Positions 5,664-12,237 of a stretch of 14,733 nucleotides of DNA are shown here, piece by piece. Source of the stretch: Acidobacteriota bacterium (GTDB lineage Bacteria > Acidobacteriota > Blastocatellia > Pyrinomonadales > Pyrinomonadaceae); the NCBI GenBank assembly GCA_003222935.1, contig QHXL01000324.1, forward strand, positions 1 to 14,733. The letters run 5' to 3'. Position 1 is the stretch's first letter. The number at the start of each line of letters is the position of its first letter. Below the pieces are notes generated by a model that saw only the letters and a list, made by a program, of their open reading frames with translations, was not told the origin of the DNA and did no database searches. Made by a program: the position numbers and the translations under genes.

Positions 5664-7280
5664 ATGGCAACCGGCCTGGTTATCCACATCTCCTCGGGCG
5701 AAGACCGGCACACCGAAATCCTCACGGACGAGCGCGTTCGTATTGGCAGTTCCGAAAGCGCCGACCTCAAGCTTCGGGCGTCATCGCTTCCCAAAAAATC
5801 TACCAACGGTCATTTACTCGAACTGGAAAGACGCGACGGTGCTTACCAGGTTGTCGCTTTCGATACTAATCTTGAAGTCACTAAGAACAGTGCAGAGTTT
5901 CAAGTTGGCGATACGATCCAGGATGGCGATGAAGTTCGCGTCGTCGGATCAGATTTAATACTCCAGTTTTTCCCTATTCGCTCGCTTCCGGCAGTCGTCG
6001 CGAGCGGCTCTAAAGAAACGCACGTCGCGCCCTTTATCGAAGCCGCAGCGATCGAATCGGCGGCAACTGCTCGTCGCGACGATGCAAAAGTTTTTCTGCG
6101 TGAGTTCACCCGCGAACTTGTCCGCGAAATTAACCCCAGTACAAAGCTTATTACGTTGGCAATCGCCATTGCTCTTGTTGGCGGTGTGCTTTACATCGGC
6201 TTTGCAATGTACAAGGAACTTCAGCGGAGTAGACGTTTGATGGGAGAACAGGGCGACCAGCTGGCCCAGATGAAACAGCAGTCTGACAAACTGAACACAC
6301 AGCTAACAACTATAGGAAAAGAGAACCGAGAAATTAGGGATAGTCTTTCGCTCGCGGTAAAACTACGCAGCGAATATGGTCGCGGAGTCTGTTTGATTTC
6401 GGGTTCGTACTATTTTGTCGAAGCCGGCACAGGTCGACCTCTTCGTAACCCAGAGACACAAGCGAATGAAGGTGGCGCGGCGGTCCAGAGCGCTGATCCG
6501 CAACCCGCTTTGACTCCGGACGGAAATGGCACAATTGCCGAATACGAGTTTGTTGGTTCTGGATTTTACGTCGGCAATGGTTTTGTTTTGACGAACCGAC
6601 ACATTGCACAGCCTTGGTTAGCAGATGATCGAGCACAGAGCCTTGCGGGCAGCATTCGTAGTCAGCCGCGACTAAAAAAACTGACGGCGTACTTTCCAGA
6701 TTATCCGCAAGCAATCGCTTTGAAATTTCGGGCGGCGGCCCAGAGGGACGACTTATCTGTTTGCTCGCTGGAAATGACTGAAATTCCGGAATCGATTCCG
6801 CTACTCCCCCTGGAAACGGATCCGGATGCAGTTGCCGTCGGGAAGACTGTGGTGATGATGGGATATCCTTCTGGTCCTGATCGCCTGCTTGCGATACTTG
6901 ACGATGCGGAATCCCGCGGAATTCAACAGCGCTACGGTACACTCGATGCACTCCTGGGTTACCTGGCCGAAAACCGAAGGATCCAACCGTTGACGACCCA
7001 GGGCAACATTACCGATCTCGATGTTCGTCGAATCGCGTACGACGCGCGAACAGCGGAAGGTGGCTCGGGGGCGCCGCTATTTGGTCCTTCGGGCCGTGTG
7101 ATCGGCGTGAACTTCGCCGTCTTCACCGAAAATCAAGCCTCTAACTTTGCTGTACCAATCCGTTTCAGTATTCCTCTCCTCGAAAAAACCGGCTGGCAAG
7201 CTCCCCCTCCGAAAGATGGCAAAGAACAGGAGGCGGAGGGCCAATCAGCTACGCGTCCCGCGACAGCCGGGAATAAATAA
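5664..7280 (+). CDS. FHA-like, membrane-anchored trypsin-like serine protease
   Basis: Domain order in 538 residues: an FHA-like beta domain (about 1-103, VRIGSSESADLKL typical of the phosphothreonine-binding fold though the loop residues are degenerate); a linker; one membrane segment at about 162-183; a coiled coil at about 186-235; and a chymotrypsin/HtrA-like protease domain at about 240-512. The catalytic triad is visible: H313 in FVLTNRHIA, D363 in AAQRDDLSVCSLE, and S468 in AEGGSGAPLFGPSG. There is no PDZ domain. The C-tail is Pro/Gln/Glu-rich and probably disordered. With no signal peptide before the FHA part, the likely topology is FHA in the cytoplasm and protease in the periplasm, so it could link intracellular phospho-signalling to envelope proteolysis; this is inferred. 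ATG start; the ribosome site is weak. Divergent from the ferredoxin gene and followed by a 335-bp gap. Confidence 0.85.
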   Translation: MATGLVIHISSGEDRHTEILTDERVRIGSSESADLKLRASSLPKKSTNGHLLELERRDGAYQVVAFDTNLEVTKNSAEFQVGDTIQDGDEVRVVGSDLILQFFPIRSLPAVVASGSKETHVAPFIEAAAIESAATARRDDAKVFLREFTRELVREINPSTKLITLAIAIALVGGVLYIGFAMYKELQRSRRLMGEQGDQLAQMKQQSDKLNTQLTTIGKENREIRDSLSLAVKLRSEYGRGVCLISGSYYFVEAGTGRPLRNPETQANEGGAAVQSADPQPALTPDGNGTIAEYEFVGSGFYVGNGFVLTNRHIAQPWLADDRAQSLAGSIRSQPRLKKLTAYFPDYPQAIALKFRAAAQRDDLSVCSLEMTEIPESIPLLPLETDPDAVAVGKTVVMMGYPSGPDRLLAILDDAESRGIQQRYGTLDALLGYLAENRRIQPLTTQGNITDLDVRRIAYDARTAEGGSGAPLFGPSGRVIGVNFAVFTENQASNFAVPIRFSIPLLEKTGWQAPPPKDGKEQEAEGQSATRPATAGNK

Positions 7281-7314
7281 CTCCTACAATAAACTAGTAA
7301 ATTTGACAGTTACG

Positions 7315-7363
7315 CGTTAACAGTGAAAGAGACTACAACGTCATCATTACTGTCCTGTTAACG
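7315..7363. repeat. Inverted repeat CGTTAACAG / CTGTTAACG
   Basis: CGTTAACAG (7315-7323) and CTGTTAACG (7355-7363) are perfect 9-bp inverted copies, 31 nt apart, each holding the palindrome GTTAAC. GACAGT (7305-7310) and ACTGTC (7349-7354) form a second complementary pair whose order interleaves with the first (A-B-A'-B'), as in a pseudoknot if transcribed. Paired operator sites are an equally good reading. Confidence 0.4.
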
Positions 7364-7368
7364 GCAAC

Positions 7369-7393
7369 TTCGGATTCCCAGCAAGCATCCGAA
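7369..7393 (+). repeat. 7-bp hairpin downstream of the protease gene
   Basis: TTCGGAT (7369-7375) and ATCCGAA (7387-7393) are perfectly complementary around an 11-nt loop. No T-run follows, so it is not a standard terminator, although it could help stop or protect the protease transcript. Confidence 0.3.
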
Positions 7394-7462
7394 AATCCGT
7401 TGTTGCAATGCAAATGCTGTCATAAGCGCCCGCAAAAATTTCTCGAAGTACCCGTAGAGTGA

Positions 7463-7471
7463 TGTTATATT
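7463..7471 (+). promoter_or_regulatory. Possible extended -10 promoter of the four-gene envelope unit
   Basis: TGT-TATATT is a good -10 with a TGn extension. Transcription would start near 7478, leaving a leader of about 138 nt before the ATG at 7616. No convincing -35 lies 17 bp upstream. It is the best promoter-like site in the gap. Confidence 0.4.
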
Positions 7472-7543
7472 TTAGTTGGACCTTTGAGGGGCATGACGCT
7501 TGCTGACGAAGTAACGACTGTTAGCCGTTTCACCCGATTTCGA

Positions 7544-7559
7544 AGCTACTAGAGTAGCT
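7544..7559. repeat. Short palindrome AGCTACT-AG-AGTAGCT
   Basis: Two perfect 7-nt arms are separated by only 2 nt. The loop is too tight for a full RNA hairpin, so a DNA-binding site for a dimeric protein is more likely. It lies about 66 nt downstream of the predicted transcription start and 57 nt before the next gene. Confidence 0.35.
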
Positions 7560-7615
7560 GATGCAACAAATATCTCCCTATCGCCAGAAATCGTTGCGTC
7601 AGCGAAGCGACAAGG

Positions 7616-9664
7616 ATGACGAATAAGAACCAAAGGCCTCAGCATAGAAACTGTTGTTTGTTAGTTTCACTGCTACTCGTCTTATCACCTATCTTCCAAA
7701 CTTGGGTGAGGGCTCAAACTCCCGAACCAAAACTCAGCACAGACCAAAAGGTTAATGGACTTTCCCAAATACTTCGTTTAGAGAAAACTGAAGTTTCTGG
7801 TGGTGCTCAGTTGCTGACAGTCCATGCACGCCTGATAGGTCTCGAACCAGACAAAGACGAAGCAGAACAATGGGTGCCACTTGTCTCGATACTTCGCGAC
7901 ACTCTCGGCGACCCCAATCGTGAGAACGATCGTCTTCGCTACGTCTGGCCCCTCACTTACACAACACCAACTCTCAAGCAACGATTCGCGGCTGCGATCC
8001 CGTTCTTCTATACGCGTATCGGCAACAAGAACAAAGGATCGCATCAACCTCCGCCGCCGGCGCTGGATTTAGCAGCGCCGGAACAGGAAGTTTGGAATAA
8101 ACTCTTTTGGGCTGCTCTGCAAAACATGCTGCTCGATCCGTACGGTATGGCTATTAAGGCCTCTACCAGTACGTACCGAAAGAACACTTCCGATTACCGC
8201 AAGTCGCACATTATCCGTGCGCTCTCGGTCCTAACCTTATACCAGGCTATGAAGGGTGAATCTGCCTTTACCGAATCTGAGATGGCCGAGATTCAGTCCC
8301 GATTGCTATTAACTGATAAGACGTTCGGCGGACTGGTCGACGATACTAAGCTGCAGAGTTTCTACGCCCGGACCGCCACCCAGACCAAAGATGCGCGCGG
8401 ACACAATTGGGAACTGTTGCGTCAAAGAGCCGAAGCAGAGTCGCTGTACTTCGAACCGTTACTGATGCCCGATGGCAGCGCGACTCATGCAATGCTATGG
8501 GTGTCAAAAAACGATCTCATCAGGAAACAGGGATCCAGCGGGTACAGCGGTCGCTTTTTGAATATTTCAAATCCCTGGACCGATAACCGTTTAAAGAAAT
8601 GGGAAGGTTATGAGGAAACGCGTTACCTCGACGCCGACGGCCAGCCGATCGCAGCCGATGCACCCGGCGCCCAGGCAATCGAGATGATTCCGCTTGCCCT
8701 TTACGGTCTGGATAATCCTAAAATTCCGATGCTGCTGGTAGACTTCCGCGACACTTACAATCCAAAGAAGCGGGAAATGTCACGTCGGGTACTGAACGAC
8801 GTCACGCGAAATATTCTTTCAGTTTCGAAGTACAGCAGCATGCCCATATTTCTTGGTCGCACCGTTTTGGATTTTGTGACGGGTCGGAGAGGAATCGATC
8901 TCAATCAACCTTCACGATTGCAAACGTATTCTCAACTCAAGCTTTTATTAGCGCTCAATGATTCACTCGGCCCGGAGTTACGAGATGAGGTGAACGGACG
9001 CCTGGAGAATGTTTCGCTAAATCCTTTCGAGAATGATTTAGACTTTGAGGCGAAAGTGGCACGCGAGCAGTACGCGGCACTCAAGTCGTTTGCGAGCGAT
9101 CCTAACGGACTGGCCGCCAAGGTCGAACGCGATCGACGTGCTGAATTAACTTCGCTGGAACACGGCAACAGAGCACAAATCTTTTTCCGCGTCGCAAACG
9201 TGTTGACGTTTGGAAAGTATGTACATCGCGAGGAACGCACTCCCGATATGGAGGATCGTCTTGACGTCGCCAGACGTCTCGACTACCACACCACTTTCCT
9301 TCGAATGGTCGCCAAGTCGAGCGTAGAAGTTGAGATAGGCTGGAATCTTGACGACATTAGACGCTCGCTTGACTTCATTGCCGCGCACGGCGACAAGGCT
9401 GGTGGCGCTGCAGTGTCAGCTACGGGAAAACTCTTCGAACGCACGCGAGACAACGAGCTTCGACAACTGTGCCTTGAAAGTCTTACAAGAATTACAAACA
9501 ACAAAGCCAGGAAAGAGCTGATCAAGATCTCCCAAAACCAAAACGTGGATCAATTTTGGCGAAACGTGGCCGAGACAAACCTCAAACGGCGTGACGAACA
9601 AACTCAACAGCCGATTGCCGCCACTGTGACAGGCTCACCTCTGAGAATCGGTCAACCCCAATAA
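7616..9664 (+). CDS. Secreted protein of unknown function with a helical-repeat-like C-terminus
   Basis: I do not recognise this 682-residue family. The N-terminus is a Sec signal peptide: basic n-region (KNQRPQHRN), hydrophobic core at about residues 14-28, and a likely cleavage in WVRAQT. The middle (about 100-450) is mixed, with many aromatic residues and no enzyme motif I can name. The last 130 or so residues look like alpha-helical hairpins of the HEAT/ARM kind, e.g. DKAGGAAVSATGKLFE then NELRQLCLESLTRITN, with the helix spacing typical of such scaffolds. The ATG has AAGG directly against it, too close to be a normal ribosome site, so initiation may be weak. Its stop overlaps the next start as TAATG, implying translational coupling with the phosphatase-like enzyme; a periplasmic partner or scaffold for that enzyme is a reasonable inference. 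Confidence 0.75.
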   Translation: MTNKNQRPQHRNCCLLVSLLLVLSPIFQTWVRAQTPEPKLSTDQKVNGLSQILRLEKTEVSGGAQLLTVHARLIGLEPDKDEAEQWVPLVSILRDTLGDPNRENDRLRYVWPLTYTTPTLKQRFAAAIPFFYTRIGNKNKGSHQPPPPALDLAAPEQEVWNKLFWAALQNMLLDPYGMAIKASTSTYRKNTSDYRKSHIIRALSVLTLYQAMKGESAFTESEMAEIQSRLLLTDKTFGGLVDDTKLQSFYARTATQTKDARGHNWELLRQRAEAESLYFEPLLMPDGSATHAMLWVSKNDLIRKQGSSGYSGRFLNISNPWTDNRLKKWEGYEETRYLDADGQPIAADAPGAQAIEMIPLALYGLDNPKIPMLLVDFRDTYNPKKREMSRRVLNDVTRNILSVSKYSSMPIFLGRTVLDFVTGRRGIDLNQPSRLQTYSQLKLLLALNDSLGPELRDEVNGRLENVSLNPFENDLDFEAKVAREQYAALKSFASDPNGLAAKVERDRRAELTSLEHGNRAQIFFRVANVLTFGKYVHREERTPDMEDRLDVARRLDYHTTFLRMVAKSSVEVEIGWNLDDIRRSLDFIAAHGDKAGGAAVSATGKLFERTRDNELRQLCLESLTRITNNKARKELIKISQNQNVDQFWRNVAETNLKRRDEQTQQPIAATVTGSPLRIGQPQ

Positions 9665-12237
9665 TGACTCGCGACGGTAATCAGTACGGCGGCGATTTGG
9701 GCCGTCGGGGACAATACTTTCGAAGCTACAAAACACTCCTCAGATTCTTCGTACTTCTCTTCCTTCTGACCTGCTCGACGTCGAGCTTCGCACAGGCAAA
9801 ACGTATTGTCGTCATAAAGTGTGATGGACTTCCTTACGACCTTGTCGATCGCCTGGTGAAAGAACGAGACCCCGCAACCGGCAAGAGCACCCTCCCGTGG
9901 ATCGAACGCGTCTTCTATCAGCAAGGTTCGAGGCTCTCAAATTTTTACGTTCGTGGAATGAGTCTTTCTGCGCCGTCGTGGTCCCTGATAGATACCGGCC
10001 AGCACTTACAGATTAAAGGCAACGTAGAGTTTGACCGGTTCACCCTCCACACCTATGACTACCTGAACTTCTTCCCGCTTTTTGTAAACAGAATATCGGG
10101 TACGCGTATCGATATGCCCGGCGTCGAGGTGCTCGACTCACTCGGTATTCCCTTACTTCCAGATGCTTATCCGCACGACGAGCGATACGTCACATTATCG
10201 CTGTTCGTTCGCGGCATCAGGTACTCAACCATTCAAAACGGATTGCAGAATAAGTTTAAGAAATCGCCCAAAGACTTGTTCGATGAGTGGACCATGGGCC
10301 TTGAGGTCAGGAGTGTATTGACCGATCAATTGGTTCGGGAACTAGTAGCGAAACTGGACAACCCAAAGGTACGTTACCTCGATCTCTTCATCGGCGATTT
10401 TGATCACATAGCGCATCACAACAACGACCTCCAATCGCAACGAGACGTTCTCAAGCAGATGGATTCGGCGGTCGGACAAGTTTGGACCGCGATCAACAAA
10501 AGTACGCTCGCAAATGACACCGCTCTAATTCTGGTTTCCGATCACGGCTTTAATACTGATGAGAAAGTTTACAGCCAGGGCTTTAACCTTGTGAAACTCC
10601 TCGGCAGCCGATCTGGGGGCGGTCATCACGTAATAACAAAGCGTCGTTTAATGCTCGATTACTCCATCAAAGGAATTAATCCACTCGTCCCCTTAATCAC
10701 AACCACGACGAACGACACTTACTATCTCAAGGGCCAGAGCACTCAGTATCCGACTGCTCTTCTCGACTTCGACGGAAACGAACGCTCGTCGATTCATTTA
10801 CGCAATAGCGATCTCAATGAGTTGCACATTCTCTTTCAACAATTACAACGCAACGATTTGACCCAGCCCGTACGAAGCGCGGTCATGAAAGAATTCTTTG
10901 CCATCCGCGATAAGAGAAAACCGCAATGGAAAAAGACTGTTGCTGAATTGACTGACGAATTAGCTGCTCTTCAGAAAAACATCGAGGCACAGCGGACACT
11001 GGTGCAAGCTAAGCCCAAGAAGTTTTCGAAGGAAGAGATTGAAGCGGGCAAGGACGACGCAGCAATTCGTATTTTCGTGCAACTCGATCGCTGGGAGAGG
11101 GCTGAACGTGAATACCTTCAGTTCCTTATACCATTGAAGCGATTGATAGATCTCTCACCTGACTCGTTTGAACCTGCAAAGATCAAAGTGCAGGATGTGA
11201 TTCCTCAAGGTTCGATGGGCGAACGCAATTCGATCTTCCAACTCCAAAACTATGTGGTAGGTCTCGGCCCATCAGGTCTCGTTTTAAATTCCTACGGCGT
11301 GTTGAACAAAGAACTTAGTTACGTACGATTGAATTATTTCGACCTGCTCCACGATGTGACCGTTAGGAACGGCCAGAAGGGAGTTTCTAACCGGCCGATT
11401 GATCTCATTGCCACCCGCTTAACCTCTGACTTGTTGCCGCAGCTGCATGAGTATGATGGTTTGGCATCTGAAGTGGTATGGGTTAGTAGTGGACGCGACA
11501 AACAGGCTCTACTGCTTTTTCAAAAGAATGCCAGCGGCGAGTTGCGCATTCGTTATCAGCCGATTCGGAACCTGACCCAGGATTCAAATGGCCGAATAAG
11601 TTTTGAGAAAGCGGAATGGCAACCCGGGTTTCCGCTTCATATCCTGGAAGATCCTAAGTTTGGAATTCCAGTTGAACAGCGAAGCGAATGGCTCAACGGC
11701 TGGCATTCTGAATTGGAGTGGTTTGAGGCACTTCACCGGACAGAGTATTCCAATGGGTTAATAGGCCTTCACGAGGAATTAATTCTACATCCAATCGAAA
11801 GCCTCTCACTTGAAGATCCAAACCTCACGGCCGATCAAAGGAACATGCGGAAGTTCATGAAACGGCAACGTGAGCTTTGTGAGGCTGACTTGCTCGTGGT
11901 AGCTAACAATCACTGGAACTTCGATGTGCGTGGATTTAATCCCGGCGGCAATCATGGATCCTTTTTCCGAATCTCCACTCACTCCATCTTCATGATTGCC
12001 GGCGGCTCAAACACACAGCTCCCTCACGGCAGAGTCGTCGAAGAACCATACGACAGTCTGAGCTTCGTACCGACCATGTTGGCATTAACTGGAAATTTAC
12101 GCGATGATAGCACTCCCGTTCCAAGTTTGTGGGAGAAGGGTTTCAGGCGCTTTCCGGGTCGCGTAGTGAAGGAGTTTGCGCCGGGTCGTCATGATGACCA
12201 GAAAATGTCGGCTACTGGAGCAATTGCATCGCCTTGA
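9664..12237 (+). CDS. Exported alkaline-phosphatase-superfamily enzyme (phosphodiesterase/phosphatase-like)
   Basis: A signal peptide (core about 24-37, likely cleavage after FA at 43) exports this 857-residue protein. Metal-site motifs of the NPP/AlkP superfamily are visible: D54 in IKCDGLPYD; the nucleophile region SLSAPSWSLIDTG, with S102 aligned to the usual Thr/Ser; D247 and H251 in DFDHIAHH; D293 and H294 in VSDHGFN; and a late His, H764 in FNPGGNHGSF, followed by FMIAGG and SFVPTMLALTG as in family C-termini. About 400 residues (roughly 325-740) lie between the DH motif and the last His, including a charged coiled coil at about 425-495, so the domain is split by a large insertion. The substrate is unknown: a phosphate, phosphodiester or sulfate ester, perhaps on a lipid or glycan given the neighbours. 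The start codon overlaps the upstream stop (TAATG), and the stop overlaps the next start (TTGA). Confidence 0.85.
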   Translation: MTRDGNQYGGDLGRRGQYFRSYKTLLRFFVLLFLLTCSTSSFAQAKRIVVIKCDGLPYDLVDRLVKERDPATGKSTLPWIERVFYQQGSRLSNFYVRGMSLSAPSWSLIDTGQHLQIKGNVEFDRFTLHTYDYLNFFPLFVNRISGTRIDMPGVEVLDSLGIPLLPDAYPHDERYVTLSLFVRGIRYSTIQNGLQNKFKKSPKDLFDEWTMGLEVRSVLTDQLVRELVAKLDNPKVRYLDLFIGDFDHIAHHNNDLQSQRDVLKQMDSAVGQVWTAINKSTLANDTALILVSDHGFNTDEKVYSQGFNLVKLLGSRSGGGHHVITKRRLMLDYSIKGINPLVPLITTTTNDTYYLKGQSTQYPTALLDFDGNERSSIHLRNSDLNELHILFQQLQRNDLTQPVRSAVMKEFFAIRDKRKPQWKKTVAELTDELAALQKNIEAQRTLVQAKPKKFSKEEIEAGKDDAAIRIFVQLDRWERAEREYLQFLIPLKRLIDLSPDSFEPAKIKVQDVIPQGSMGERNSIFQLQNYVVGLGPSGLVLNSYGVLNKELSYVRLNYFDLLHDVTVRNGQKGVSNRPIDLIATRLTSDLLPQLHEYDGLASEVVWVSSGRDKQALLLFQKNASGELRIRYQPIRNLTQDSNGRISFEKAEWQPGFPLHILEDPKFGIPVEQRSEWLNGWHSELEWFEALHRTEYSNGLIGLHEELILHPIESLSLEDPNLTADQRNMRKFMKRQRELCEADLLVVANNHWNFDVRGFNPGGNHGSFFRISTHSIFMIAGGSNTQLPHGRVVEEPYDSLSFVPTMLALTGNLRDDSTPVPSLWEKGFRRFPGRVVKEFAPGRHDDQKMSATGAIASP

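Larger units (their letters stand above)
7281..7615. other. Gene-free 335-bp stretch with several inverted repeats
   Basis: No convincing coding frame is present; the best is an 18-codon frame at 7493-7549 ended by the TAG at 7550-7552. What can be seen is a perfect 9-bp inverted repeat (7315-7363), a 7-bp hairpin (7369-7393), a possible extended -10 promoter (7463-7471), and a 7+2+7 palindrome (7544-7559). No U-tract terminator is evident after the protease gene. The stretch probably holds the promoter and a leader of about 140 nt for the four-gene unit that follows. Confidence 0.5.

Noticed and set aside
5636..5664. TTGCGT, 17 bp, TAAGTA as a promoter for the protease gene
   Set aside because: The -10 would overlap the ATG, placing the transcript start inside the coding region, while the FHA-like domain needs the N-terminal residues.
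6334..6951. 205-residue minus-strand frame inside the protease gene
   Set aside because: It is antisense to the catalytic domain with low-complexity, Ser/Gln/Arg-rich sequence; a shadow frame.
7302..7331. Consensus TTGACA at 7303-7308 as a -35
   Set aside because: No acceptable -10 lies 15-19 bp downstream; the nearest, TACAAC, is 25 bp away.
7493..7552. 18-codon leader peptide frame in the 7281-7615 gap
   Set aside because: A GAGGGG precedes the ATG, but with only 1 nt spacing, and nothing in the peptide suggests attenuation; too weak to call.
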